From Chloranthus sessilifolius (lineage: Eukaryota; Streptophyta; Magnoliopsida; Chloranthales; Chloranthaceae): DNA of 64,000 nt. Shown piece after piece: positions 1 through 10,624 of this stretch. Each line of letters starts with the position of its first letter. Within the stretch, counting starts at the first letter, position 1. The notes beneath the pieces are model-generated. The model was not told the origin of the DNA. It saw only the letters and a list, made by a program, of their open reading frames with translations, and ran no database searches. Made by a program: the position numbers and the translations under genes. The DNA is taken from contig CM037598.1 in NCBI GenBank assembly GCA_021018995.1, positions 46,949,185-47,013,184 on the forward strand, read 5' to 3'.

Positions 1-1123
1 AGCCCATGTCCAAAACTAGGAAGTCAGCAAGGTAGAAGAATTTATCTACCCCTACCAGGACATCCTCAATCATTCCAATAGGCCTCCTCTCAGATCTATC
101 AGCCATCATTAGCACAATGGGGGTAGGTTTTAGCTCCGCAGATATAGATGGCAGCAGGTTAACACTGGCTCCCAGGTCTAAAAGGGCCTTCCCAATTGTA
201 TGGTCTCCAATTATGCAGGGAATAGTGGGGATTCCTGGATCTTGCAACTTCTCAGGCATTGATATGTTAATTACAGAATTCACTGTATTAGTTGCAAAGA
301 CTTTTTTGGACACATGGCCTCGAGCTTTTCTCTTTTGGGTACAGAGGTCTTTCAGGAACTTTGCATAGGCTGGGACCTGTTTAATTGCCTCAAGCAGGGG
401 CAAATTGATTTTCACCTACCTGAAGGTCTCCATCATTTCCTCCATCTGGGCATTCCCTTTATCAAAAGGGACCGGACTACCCAAAGCTTGAGGAAATGGC
501 AGCTGAGGTTCTGCTGGTTCCTTAGCTGTTAGCCCATGACTAAACTTCTGTTTCTTTCTTTTTTCATGTTTTTCTCCCTGCTGAGGCTCAACTACAACCT
601 CTTTATTTTTCTCCTCGCTGCAGTAGAGCAATTCTTGGCTTTGTGTTCCAACAACATCTCTATCACACTCATTCGAATAATTTGTGGAAATGACCTCTGC
701 TGGTCTGTTACCCACCTAGTTGTCTATCAGCCTGCCAGACCTTAGGGTAGTGACAGCATTGGTTCCCTCAAAACATGAGGAAGCTTCATCAATTAAAAAC
801 TGACCCTTGGGGTTGGCATTCGGCTGGCAGGGCAACCTCTCCTCATCTCCCTTAGCCAAGGCATTTGAAATTTTGCTTATCTGCTCTTCCATGGCATGGA
901 TGCTCTGACTGTGAGAGCTCACGGTCTGAGCCAAGGACCCCAGGTTTTGCAATGAAGTCAAGACCTGGTCCTCGAAGGAAGCATTTCTTGGCTGAGGTTG
1001 GGGTAAGATCAACTGATTTTATTGCTGATGGGGTTGCTGTTGGTGCTGGAAATTGGACCTAGGGGCATATCCTTGATTGAACTGCTGCTGTGGCCTTTGA
1101 GGTAAGGCCAACATCTGCTGGGG
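1..1123 (-). pseudogene. pol: Gag-Pol linker and aspartic protease, element A
   Basis: Continues gag in the same reading frame, so gag and pol were one ORF in this family. From right to left: a Gln/Pro-rich stretch, a helical segment around 730-1010, a Lys-rich linker around 420-600, then a retropepsin-like protease. The protease active-site motif DLGAS is at 164-178 and is followed by a hydrophobic strand segment and ADRSERR near 90-115; the domain is cut at base 1. In-frame stops lie at 1124-1126, near 1016, at 716-718 and 416-418; most are TAG where related copies in this window have Gln. The protease would cut the polyprotein during particle maturation. Confident in the family; the copy is inactive. 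Confidence 0.85.
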
Positions 1124-2277
1124 CTACATATAGTTGTCTTGCTTCCACCTCAGATTTGGGTGGTCTCTCCATTGGTAACTAGCATTTTGGTGCTGGTATC
1201 CATATGGCTGTCTGTTGTAGCCACCAGATTGTTGCTGGCCATAAGATTGCACAACAGCAGCATGTTCCAAAACTAATTCAGGATACTGCCCTGCAGATGG
1301 ACATTCCTCTACTGTGTGTTGTGGGGACTGGCATATCAGACATGCCTCCACCACTTGAGCAGCCCTTCTAGGTTGCATCACAGTCAGTAATTTGTCAAAC
1401 TTCCCTGAGAGGTTAGCCATTTGCAGCTGCAGGTCATTATTCCTAGACACCTCATAAACTTTTCCTCTTGACAAAGCAGCAGGCCCTACTTTTGACTCAG
1501 ACTCCTGACTAGTTCTTGCCAGGGATGGTTTTTGAAAAGCATTTTCACTAATTACCTCAAACAACTCCCATGCCTCATCAGCGGTCTTGTGCATGTAGGT
1601 TCCACCACAAGAGGCATAAACCATATCTCTATTTTTCTCATCAATCCCATTGTAGAAGCTTTGTTCAAGCTGCCAGTCTGGGATCTTGTGGTGGGGGCAT
1701 TGTTTGAGCATTTCCTTAAACCTATCCCAGGCTTGATTAAAGTCCTCAGTTGGGGATTTGGTAAAAGCAAGAATCTCCTTCCTCAACAGGCTAGTTTTGG
1801 TCTCAGGGAAGAACTTTGTCTGCAGGTCTTTCCATGTAGTGATGCCATTGTTGGGAAGAGTAGCCAACCAGGTACTAGCCTTATCCTTCAGAGAGAAGGG
1901 AAAGAGCTTGAGCCTAGTAGCCTTAGGTCCCAAACCAGCGACATTGAAAGTGGTGCACAAAGGGCCAAAAATTGGTCAATATGCTTATAAGGGTCCTCCT
2001 TGCTGAGCCCAGGGAAAGAGGGCAGCATCTGAATGATTGAAGTTTTAATCTCATAATTCCCTTGAACATCAGAGAATTGAATGCTGAATGGAGAGTTATA
2101 GTCATCCGGAGCATTCAACTCCTTGAGAGTTCTGGGTTGTTCTTCACCCATGAATACTGTCTCAAATTCAGTTGGGGGCTCTACGGTGGTGTACCTGTTC
2201 CTTACCAGTCTTCTACTCCTTTCTAGCTCAGGGTTGAACGGCTCTAAAGTAGGACTAAGAGATCTCCTACCTAGCAT
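1124..2277 (-). pseudogene. gag: Gag capsid/nucleocapsid, element A
   Basis: Gag forms the cytoplasmic virus-like particle and packages the element RNA. ATG at 2277 opens MLGRRSLSP, the same start as in B and C. The retrotransposon Gag core (Retrotrans_gag type) runs from about 2090 to 1600, with KDKASTWL and the CPHHKIP segment before a conserved FYNGI. A CX2CX4HX4C zinc knuckle is at 1301-1342. A two-base insertion near 1945 shifts the frame between the N-terminal part (2277-1888) and the core (1960-1124). The C-terminal part is rich in Gln, Tyr and Asn. Length and order match element C. Confidence 0.88.
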
Positions 2278-2608
2278 GCAAACACACCACTAGCAGGGAC
2301 AACTCCTTGCATGCACATTGCACTTGATTCAAAGAATGTTTTAACAAATTTACAGCTAATTTAAGAAGACATACATTTACAACTATATTAAACAACTGCT
2401 ATGTAATTTTCAAAGAAACTAGACTGAGTGTTAAAGGTTAGAGAATTGCAAACAGAGGTAGCTAATCTCCAAATGCAGTCCAATGTCCTTCTCTGCTGTT
2501 GTCTAGATCTGCAAGAAAGATTCAAAATTATATCAGCAGTATCAATTATTCACATTTACAAAGAATACTAAAAATACAAAAACTAAGGGTCTACTAATAG
2601 ATCATCTT
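2278..2608 (-). other. Untranslated leader, element A
   Basis: About 330 bases between the primer site and the gag ATG with no ORF of note. Related to the leaders of B, C and F, including a tract resembling GCTAGAGCTGCAGCTAGAG. Presumably holds the RNA packaging signal; nothing more can be read. Confidence 0.6.
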
Positions 2609-2626
2609 TTCCCGACAACGGCGCCA
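2609..2626 (-). promoter_or_regulatory. Primer binding site, element A (tRNA-Asp-like)
   Basis: Minus strand reads TGGCGCCGTTGTCGGGAA, six bases inside the LTR end. It matches the complement of the plant tRNA-Asp 3' end at 16 of 18 positions, the primer typical of Athila elements. It primes minus-strand DNA synthesis. Confidence 0.88.
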
Positions 2627-4136
2627 AAAACTTGTTGTGACATCTCAGTGTGCTTGTTTTATTTGTTGGTGGTAAAAACAATTTAAAATCAAAGAAAGAG
2701 TAAAATAGGGGATGGAATCAACACAACTGAGAAATCCTAGAACTGCAAGATACAGGGTCCATTTGTAGCAAGTTTTGATAAGTAAGAGTTTGTCCCACAG
2801 GGAAAGGTGATCTACAACTCCAAAGGAGCCATCTCTAATAGTCCCTCCAGATCTGACTACAGATCTGGCAGTCCTAAAAGGAGGGGAGTTTAAGGTCACT
2901 TATTCTAAGTATTCTAAGATAGCCTAATGAGTTAACTACAGAAAGGGTTGAGAAGATGGGTGGATTGTGGAAAATAAATATAAAAGGGTGAGAAGTAGGT
3001 TATTGAGTCTAGATCAGAGGAGTTTTATAACTCAGATTCAGATCTGATGTTATGAAAATCCTGTCCAATGGCTACATTATCACCAAAGAGGAGGAAGAAT
3101 TCAACTCATCCCTGTGTCATGATCCAATCCCTTAAGGTTATAACCTGTCCACTTAAATGGTCACAGACTATCCCATAGGGGAACCACAGTCTAGAGATGG
3201 GTCAAAACAAATTAATCATTGTAGACACTACTTCATCCAGGCTACAAGCTCAGGGAATCCATAGGGAACCTCAACCTCTAAAGCCCTATGTGTGGGGCTA
3301 AGGCTGTATAGGACCATGATAGCCCGTACGTAACCGGAAGAGATTGAGTACCACCTTAGATCTAGCTGTCCATTGCTTGAGTGGGGCTGCAATGGTCCAG
3401 TCACAAGCCTACAATCTCCATAACCAGATCAGATCTAACATCTGATGGCGGGTCTATACAAATATATGGGGAGTCTGCCTCTGCACAATCTCCTACCAGG
3501 CTTAACAGCTTAGGCTCGGGGAAGAAGGATCCGTCTTGGATCGGCGGATTGGATTCACCCTAAGGCTATAACCTGTCCACTTAAATGGTCACAGATTATC
3601 CCAGAGGCTATCCTCCTCACGGAGCCCAAGACAAAACAAGTTAGTTGCTGCTACCACCATGGTCACAAGGCTACCAGCTCAGGCTCCCATGAGAATTTCA
3701 GATCTAGTGGGTCCTATGGTGGGGCTAAGGCTGTATAGGACCGTGATAGCCCAGACACACAGGTCACTTGGATCTGAGTGGATCCTTAGAATCAGTCCTC
3801 CATTGCTTTGAAACATAGCCAAAGCAATGGCGGATCACAAGGCAGCAGTCTTGCACAGAATAGCTCACAAATACATAAATCCCATAAGAGTACAAATCCT
3901 ATTACAAAAACTCCATTAATCTAACCTCAATAGACATACAAAGGCATGGCCAGCAAGTGCTGAGCCATGGAGAGAAGAAAAAGAAGAAAAAGAAAACTAC
4001 TTACAGTTACAGAAAGAACAAGAACGGAAAAGAAAATTACAAAATCTGAGATAGGAGTTCCTCCTCTAAATTCTAACTCAAAGTATCCTCTCTTTCCCTC
4101 TTGGTATCCCCCCTTAAAACCTAAACCAGGCTTAGG

Positions 4137-4144
4137 TTTATATA
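4137..4144 (-). promoter_or_regulatory. TATA box of LTR A
   Basis: Minus strand TATATAAA in the context GCTATATAAACC, downstream (in sense) of the CG-rich array. It fits the U3/R promoter of the LTR. A telobox-like AGGGTTAGG lies just upstream in sense, near 4163-4185. Confidence 0.6.
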
Positions 4145-4339
4145 GCAGTGGTGTGGCGGTGCATTAGGGTTAGGAAACCCTAATTTTAACGATGCCACAT
4201 GGCCAAATAATGATCCTTGGATGCCTCGGGGCGCTTGCACGAAGATTTGAGCGTGGGAGTGCATGCCCTAATCCTTGGAAATCCCCAAAAAGTCCTTTGC
4301 AGGATGATGAAAGTTGGAGTTCAAAGCTTCGCCAGGTTA

Positions 4340-4990
4340 CAGTCGATTCCTAGACTTGTCGTGTGGTAGCTCTAGTCTTCGCGTGGTTGGGTTTAATAAT
4401 AAAGCTTCAGACGTTGCGTGGTTGCAGCTTCTTAATGCTTTGAGCAGTTGCGAGGTAGACAGTTAAGCTCTCGCTGGTTTGGGCTTCGCGTAGTTGGGTT
4501 GATAATTGTGAATAGCGCGGGAACTACGCGAGCTTTTCACTTCACTTTGTGAGGCTAATTCTAGCTTTCGCGAGACTGCTTTCTTTCTGAACTGCGCGAG
4601 AACTGCCCGAGAAGTTCACTTCTTAATGGATCTTTGCGAGGATCCTCGTGAGGCATTGAGGCTTTTCTGAACTGCGCGACAGGTTCTCTTGATATTTGCA
4701 TCCTGCGGCTACTGCGCGACAGCTGCGCGAGGCAGGATTCTGAAGCTCTCTCTCCTCAGCTGTTCTGAGCGAATCACGCGAGGGTGAGAGGGGTCTTCTT
4801 GAACTGCGCGAGAGCTGTACGACCTTTAACTTCTAAACTTTGTGAGAGCTGCGTGACTCAAGGCTTCTGAAGCTCTTCTGTCACTCTACTACGCGAGAAC
4901 TTGTTTGTGAAGTCTTGGGACTTCGCGAGGACTACGCGAAGTGTATTTTTCTGAATCCTCTGAAGGTTTGTCAGCTGTGCGAGGTTCTTC
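4340..4990 (-). repeat. CG-rich short-word array in U3 of LTR A
   Basis: About 650 bases densely packed with variants of GCGCGAGAGCTGCGCGAG, CTTCGCG and TTGCGAG spaced 15-40 bases apart on both strands. The surroundings are AT-rich and have few CG dinucleotides. The same array is at the same place in the LTRs of B, C and F. Confidence 0.75.
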
Positions 4991-5183
4991 TATGGTATGG
5001 ATTCATGGTTCATTCTTCTGAGGGACTTCTGGTGCCAAAACAGGCTCCTTAGCAGGTTCATGGCCTTATTACCCTGCTATTTATTACCTACAGAAAACAC
5101 TTAACAAGCATTTATTAGATGGCTAAGGGTCTAATCAAAGGCTAAGTTAAGGGGTGAAAAGTGGTACTTTTCAGGTCTTAACA

Positions 5184-7231
5184 GTGGGCAAATGAGAAGG
5201 TAAGGGGACAAATGGCTGTTGGGAAGGTTGGGTTAAAAGTGACAGCGTCGATTGAATGGCTTGTAAGCTGGTTTGAATGGAGGCTTGGTTTTGGAGGGTG
5301 GAGTTCATGGATTGCAGATTGGCTGTAATTGATGATTGGTTTTGGGTATCGACCAACACTTGGGCTTGGATGAAAAGTAGTAGGTTAAAGATATGGGGTA
5401 GGAAATTAGGGGTGGGGGTGGAATTGGTTGAAATGGGGAGGTGGGTGCATGAGTGAAGGTGGTGGCCTGTGGGGACCGTGGAGGAGGAGTTTAGTCTGGG
5501 AGAGGTGTAAACTCATAGTTGATGTCCTCTATGATAGAGGACATCATGGCTGAGTTTCCCTCTTCTGAAAGATGGATTTGGTCATGGGTAGGTGAAACAG
5601 GAATGGATTGGTCTAAGGGCTGAAGGAATTCAGGTGGAAAATGTGTGGAGGTTTCAATGGGCTAGGGGGTGTAGTGGGGAGCTATGTGGGATTTCAAGGG
5701 TGAAAGGCTCAGGCTCAAAGGCTTGGGCTGGTGAGGTAGGCGGTAGGTCAATGGTTGGGTCTGGTATGGTTGTGGTTTCAGGAATATGGATGGTTTGGGA
5801 TATATAGGTGGGTTGGGGCTCTGTGTGGCCTAATGATAATTTTCTTTTCTTTGTATAGGTGGCCTTCACAAGTGGGTTGGGGTGAGCTGGGTAGGTAGCA
5901 AAGGTACAGATATGGGTAAAGGGACTATTGAAGGTTATGAGGCTAGGGTAGTGGCTGATATGGAAGGTGAAGGGGTGGCTGGTAAGGTAATGGCTTTAGA
6001 TATGGTGGTGGTGCCGGCGAGCACAAATGAAAGGGCTGCCTGAGAGAGGGCAGCAGAGCTTGGGGCCAGAAAGGCAGCAATAGCAACAACATCAGAGGTT
6101 GCTCCTACATCTGTCTTTTTTTTCTTCTTCTTCTCAATGAGAGTACCACTGATCCCCCATCGCTTTTTACCACAGTTTCTATGATTTAGGGCAATGGTCT
6201 CTTCATTCATTTGAAATTGATACCCTCCAAGCTTTAGCAAGGCTATAATAAGCCTGTAGTAGGGAAGGGAATGGGGTTTCTTCTTGGTTTTCACCTTCTC
6301 CACAATGTCAGTCATTCCCTAAAAATTAACTTGGCAGCATCCAAGTAATGGTTCTTGTGGAAGGAGAATAGTGCATCAACAATAGAAAACCTCCTCTCCT
6401 GCTCATGTCTAGAGCAATATACATTTTTCCTCAGCACCCCATCCATAAATCTGAGGTGGGCGTGCAGATCTCTCTTCCTGATTGATGCTCCTGATGCAGT
6501 GACCCCTCCAGTCAATTCCTTGTCTATCTATGGGATGGTGGCTGTCAAAGGGGGACCCAAGCCACATTCAGGGCTATACCTAGCCGGTATCCCAAGGATC
6601 CTTGCAATGGTAGCTTGATTGAACAACATCTCAAATTTGTCTATGAGCACCAGCAGTGCTGGGTTCCCATCATCTCCAGTTTTGACTCTGATATTCTGGT
6701 AAAACAATTGCACTAGTCTAGGGAAGACTAGTTGCATTGAGAGTCTTAGTAGGGGCAACAATGAGGCTTTGGTGAGGTACCCCATTGAGGCAGCTGTTTC
6801 AGATAGCTCCTCAAAGAAAGCCTTATTAAAAATTGTCTCAGATTCCAGCTTAATTCCAGCTACAAATTCAGATGGGATCCTGAGGTATTCATTATCTTCT
6901 CCCTCTTCATCCTCAGGGACTTCAGGGGCCACTTCCCTGCCCATTTTCTTTTCTCCTTTGATTTCTCAGGGCTCTTAGATGGTGGGTGCTCTCTGGCCCT
7001 CTTCTTTGGGGCAAACTTCTATTTGGCACCTTGGGTAACAGAGGTCACACCTTGGCCTTTCTTCACAGTTTTCTCAATTTGGGGCTCCTAAGAGGGTGCA
7101 GTTACTACAGGGGTCTCCACATTGGAGGCCTCTGCAATTCTTATAGATTTCTGAGTGGCCACAAGGCTCCCAATAGGTGGTGGGGTTACCAAAGCAGACA
7201 AGGTGTTTGAGAAATTTTAACCCGTGGCCAT
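5184..7231 (-). pseudogene. Post-pol (envelope-position) ORF of element B
   Basis: Degenerate ORF in the sense orientation after the lost pol. ATG at 7231 is followed by an early stop, then a Lys/Pro-rich nuclear-signal-like part (PKKRAREHPPSKSPEKSKEK near 6980). A globular region follows in fragments at 6944-6528, 6515-6312 and 6315-6100; its leucine-rich FYQNIRV and ILGIPARYSPECGLG segments resemble the 'putative plant transposon protein' domain (PF20167-like). Then come a poly-Lys run near 6110-6130, a Pro/Thr-rich part and a Gln/Ser-rich helix (QSSITANLQSMNSTLQNQAS). No signal peptide or membrane helix is visible, so a true envelope is unlikely. Element D carries a relative (61988-63590). 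Domain assignment is by eye only. Confidence 0.6.
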
Positions 7232-7589
7232 ATCTATTCAGTTCCTCAAAATTAGGGTTTCAAAATCCCAGCAATTGTAATGCACTCTTTCATAAATAAA
7301 ATAGACCCCAAATTTCTCTCTACTTACACTAAATTAATATCCAATTAAATCAACTTAGAGAGAGTGACAAATCTTACCAAAAGATAGCTAGGGTTTCACT
7401 TCACACATTACACAGATGCTCAAATCCCCCTAAACCTAGCTTAAAGTGACCAGAAGGTGATGGGGAGGATAATGGTGTGAGGAAACTAGCTGAAGTTGAG
7501 TGGAATAGGTAGTATAGAAGAAAGAAGAAAAGGGGAAACTCGAAAACACATAGTGAAAGCTAGGGCAAAGAGAAATGAATGAAGGAAAG
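7232..7589 (-). promoter_or_regulatory. Leader of the B post-pol ORF with telobox and 5' splice site
   Basis: Minus-strand pyrimidine-rich leader containing GAAACCCTAGC just before TTTTG/GTAAGA; the GT is at 7377-7376. D has the same order (AAACCCTAGG then GCTG/GTAAGC, GT at 63715-63714). A second AAACCCTAA lies close before the ATG, and TGAATAG/ATATGG could be the 3' splice site. This suggests that the ORF mRNA is spliced in its 5' UTR. The donor is seen; the acceptor and the splicing are inferred. Confidence 0.5.
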
Positions 7590-7879
7590 GGAGAAATTCG
7601 TAGGGTCTATAGGGCTAAACCCATGCTTCGTGCAGCTGTCACGAGGCTCTCACGGAGTAAATTTTTTGCGCAGTATAGAGCTAACCTCTCAAGAGGTTTT
7701 GTCACAAAGAAAAGCAGAGCCTCACAGAGATAGGTTTACAAACTTCAAGTGCCTTGCGAAGCTCTTCACAGAGTTAACTTCAGGCCCAAGTGCGTGAAGC
7801 AGTTGCTCATCTCTTGCGGAGCTAGAGTAGTGAAGCCTCACGAGCATTAAAATGTGAGTCTCAAGCACCTCGCGGGGCT
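7590..7879 (-). repeat. CG-rich word array in the post-pol spacer of B (left part)
   Basis: Variants of GAGCCTCGTGAG, GCTCTTCACAGAG and CCTCGCGGGG, the same kind of words as in the Athila-type LTRs, but here outside the LTR. The array continues at 22355-22500 on the other side of C; C has the equivalent at 16745-17115 and F at 37360-37640. Confidence 0.65.
7875..7879. repeat. Target-site duplication of element C (left copy)
   Basis: GGGCT immediately before the 5' LTR; identical to 22350-22354 immediately after the 3' LTR. Five bases is the usual length for gypsy integrases. It fixes both ends of C. Confidence 0.93.
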
Positions 7880-8209
7880 TGTTATTCACTGAAAAGTACC
7901 ACTTTTCATGTCTTAACCTAGCCTTTATTGGACCTTGAAGCTGACTAATAACTCCTTTTTAGCTTGTTTTGTAGTTAGGAATAATTTGTGCAGCTTAACA
8001 TAAAGCCTATGCTTTTTGTGCCAAGAAGAGAGAGAATTCAAGCAAAAGATGACAGCTGAACTAGAAAGTGATGGAACACCATGATGGTACACACCATGGT
8101 AACTATTTTTGCATGTCATAATGGACCAAGAAAGTCCAGCAGATGAAAGAAGAATAGGTGAGAGTGGAGGAAGCTGCAACAGAGGCATGTGCATAGCAGC
8201 AAAGGAGCC

Positions 8210-8840
8210 AAGGACCTATCTCGCAGAGTTAAGGTACAACCTCGCACTATTGAAATTCATTGGCAGAGCTCCCTCGCGCAGCTAAGACATGCAGCATAAT
8301 AGATCTCACGAAGAAGTCACACAGCTCAATGAAGGGGTAATCACAAAGCCCATCTTATGCAGCAGTCGCGCACTTCAGCTGCAAGCTACATGTGAAGAAA
8401 CTCATGGAGCTCTCACGCACTAAGCCTTCAGAAATACTACTCACGAAGCTCTCGCAAGGATTAAGCCTTAATGTAGCCGCACGCATTACCTCATGACACC
8501 AATTGGCGTGAATAACAGCAAAGACCTCGCAAAGTTCTTGTGTGGTTCGGTAAGAGAGAGAGACACCCAGAAGTTCTCTCACATAGCTCTCGTGCAGCTA
8601 TCGCGCGTCTAAAAGTTTAAATCTGTACCGAGTGAGATGCAAAGGCATCTGCGCGAGTACCTCGCGAATAAAGTTCCTTAAGCTCTTTTGTGCGAGTGAA
8701 TTCAAAGTTGAAATAGCTGCGTGATCACCCAAAGCTCTACTACGTAAGACAGTAATATTCAAAGCTAAACTCTACCCTGTGAACACTCTGCAGCTGCGTG
8801 ACAGAAGTGATATGCAGAAGCCAACCTCGTGAAGTCGGGC
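8210..8840 (+). repeat. CG-rich short-word array in U3 of C 5' LTR
   Basis: Words such as CTCGCGCAGCT, CTCACGAAGCTCTCGC and TCGCGCGTC recur every 15-40 bases; many CG sites have decayed to TG or CA. Equivalent at about 19990-20620 in the 3' LTR. Confidence 0.7.
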
Positions 8841-9098
8841 CCTCCACTTCTCAATCTTAACTCAAGGACCTTTTAGGGATTTCCCCAAGTCTAGGGAAGA
8901 CTTCCCAAGGCATGAATTCTGATGCACACATCCCAAGACATCCAAGGGATGTAATAGTGCCACATCTGCTTGAAAAATTATGATTTACTCTTCTCTTAGC
9001 CACAGTATTAGGACTAAGTAAATAAGCTACACTTATAAGATAGAAACTATCATTCGCTATCTCCTTCAACCTTTGTCGGCTGAGACCTCAAGCAGACT

Positions 9099-9117
9099 AG
9101 GGTTAGGGTTAGGGTTT
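9099..9117 (+). promoter_or_regulatory. Telomere-like run (telobox) in C 5' LTR
   Basis: AGGGTTAGGGTTAGGGTTT, kept in the 3' LTR at 20872-20890 and, in other copies, near 26234-26254 (B), 45258-45273 (F) and 57493-57507 (G). In plants AAACCCTAA boxes near transcription starts bind Myb-type factors and can recruit Polycomb; that role here is inferred. Confidence 0.6.
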
Positions 9118-10606
9118 GATCACCTCTTTTTCCATTTTTTCTTCTCTCTTAGCCCAACACTTGCTTGCTAAATCTTTAGTAAACATTTAGGTGTTGTTTT
9201 ATTTAAGTTTTGTAATAGGTCATTTAAACATTGGGATTTTGTTTTGAGCCATTGTGCACAAGGCTGCTGCATTGAAAAATTGCATTGTTGGTAATATCAA
9301 ACCAATGGAATTTATATTTGAATGCTTACTCAATCTATTATTTTCCTATTTGTCCATAGTTCTATTCACGCTATAGCATATACTTAGGATTTGAGCTTAT
9401 TGAAAGGCCCATGGAAGCTTGAGCTTGTAGCCTGGGGACCACGGGGGTAGCAACAGTTTTCATCTTCTGTCTCATCATTTGTGGGTAAGGGAACCTCTGT
9501 GGATAGCCTGTGACCATTAGAGTGGACAGATTATAGCCCTAGGGCTATCTTGGTCACATATCTGAGATGGATTCTTTTTCTCTACACTTGAGCTTATAGC
9601 TTGGTGAGAGATTGTGCAGGAACATGCTCCCCTCTGTTTCACTTGACTGCTATCAGATGTTAGATCTCGCTTTTCTGTAGAAATTGCAGCAGTGAGGACA
9701 TTGTATTGTAAGCTATTTTAAGCAATAAATTATTGATTTAAAGTCTATTTAAACTTATAGGTCTTTTGGTTCCATTAGATTCTCGATCGGATTTGTGTAT
9801 TTTGGATTTGCCTATTCGCTTAACCTGTAAATCTTTTGATTGTCATTTAATCTTCCTAGGTTTAATACCCTATGAATGCCAGCCAGATTTGTGCGTAGAT
9901 CTGGGGAGCTCAGAGCACTGGCAGACGTAGTGTCTGTAATTGTATTCACGGCCTGACTTAATTCATTGGAGCAAGTTTGATTAGCTCACTCCTTTGGATT
10001 AGGTTAGCTCTTCTGGCTTGATCAATGGGATTTGACAGACTTTATTCGATAGACTATGGACATTAGAGTAGACAGACTATAGCCTTACGTGCACCCCAAA
10101 TGGCATGGGTTAAGTTGGATTCTTCTAACTTGCTGAGGTTATTGATAACACTTCAGCAAGGATTTTCTGCAGAGAGAGTCCTAAATCTGAGTTACAAAAC
10201 TGAATGAACTTTAACCTAGACTGCTTACTTCTCATCCTTTTATCTTTATTTTAATACACCATCATCACTTTCTTCATAACCCTTTCTTAGGATAGGACTG
10301 CACTTTATTTCTCTTCTTTTTAGTAGGTAATTTAGTGTAGTTGTGACACCCAACTCCCTTTATTTAGGATTGTCAGATTTGTAGCTAGATCTGGAGGCCT
10401 ACTATTATAGCCCATTTTGGGTTCTAGATCAATTTCTCTGTGAGACAAACTCTTACTTATCAAAACTTGCTACAATAGCCCTGTGTCTTGCAGGCTTAGG
10501 ATTACTTTGGTTGTGCTGTTTCCATCTTTTATTTTATTTTTATTTTCAATTTGTTCTCACCACACAATAAAATCAGCACACCCTAATCCGCCAATCAATA
10601 AGTTTT

Positions 10607-10624
10607 TGGCGCCGCTGCCGGGGA
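10607..10624 (+). promoter_or_regulatory. Primer binding site of element C (tRNA-Asp-like)
   Basis: TGGCGCCGCTGCCGGGGA, six bases after the LTR end; it differs at one base from the complement of the plant tRNA-Asp 3' end. Confidence 0.9.

Larger units (their letters stand above)
1..5183 (-). mobile_element. Element A: Athila-type LTR retrotransposon, 5' half
   Basis: Minus-strand Ty3/gypsy element read from right to left as 5' LTR, primer site, leader, gag and start of pol; the rest of pol and the 3' LTR lie beyond the left edge. The Gag sequence, the tRNA-Asp-like primer site and the long LTR all match the Athila lineage. The right end (TG on the minus strand) abuts the post-pol ORF of element B at 5184, so A inserted into B. 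The five flanking bases are GTGGG; the partner target duplication is off-window and cannot be checked. Stops and a frameshift make it non-autonomous. Confidence 0.9.
2633..5183 (-). repeat. 5' LTR of element A (2551 bp)
   Basis: On the minus strand the LTR starts TGTTAAGACCTGAAAAG at 5183 and ends CAACA at 2633. The first 60 bases are alignable to the LTR starts of B, C, D, E and F, so all Athila-type LTRs here share an ancestor. U3 carries a CG-rich word array (4340-4990) and a TATA box (4137-4144). The downstream part holds two copies of the quasi-palindrome CTGTCCAC-N6-GGTCACAG (about 3132-3174 and 3560-3601). The second LTR is off-window, so no age estimate is possible. Confidence 0.88.
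5184..7879 (-). mobile_element. Element B, distal piece (post-pol ORF and spacer)
   Basis: Minus-strand sequence between the A insertion at its left and the C insertion at its right. It continues the B sequence that resumes at 22350, because C inserted between them with a GGGCT duplication. In order (minus strand) it holds the rest of a CG-rich spacer array, an untranslated leader with telobox and 5' splice site, and the post-pol ORF, which is cut by A at 5184. The 3' LTR of B is not in the window. Confidence 0.82.
7880..10600 (+). repeat. 5' LTR of element C
   Basis: Starts TGTTATTCACTGAAAAGTAC and ends CCAATCAATA. Holds a CG-rich word array (about 8210-8840), a telomere-like run (9099-9117), and two quasi-palindrome copies (about 9501-9540 and 10048-10085). 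The only TATA-like string is CTTATAAGATAG near 9033, and the 3' LTR lacks it, so the promoter is uncertain. Confidence 0.93.

Noticed and set aside
5184-7231. True retroviral envelope gene in B
   Set aside because: No signal peptide, membrane anchor or Cys-rich pattern; the protein is Lys-rich with a PF20167-like region.
7590-7879. CG-rich repeats as a CRISPR-like array
   Set aside because: Words are short, variable and irregularly spaced, within a plant retrotransposon; no fixed repeat-spacer pattern.
9099-9117. Telomere or interstitial telomeric tract
   Set aside because: Only about three repeat units, at the same place inside several LTRs, so it is part of the element.
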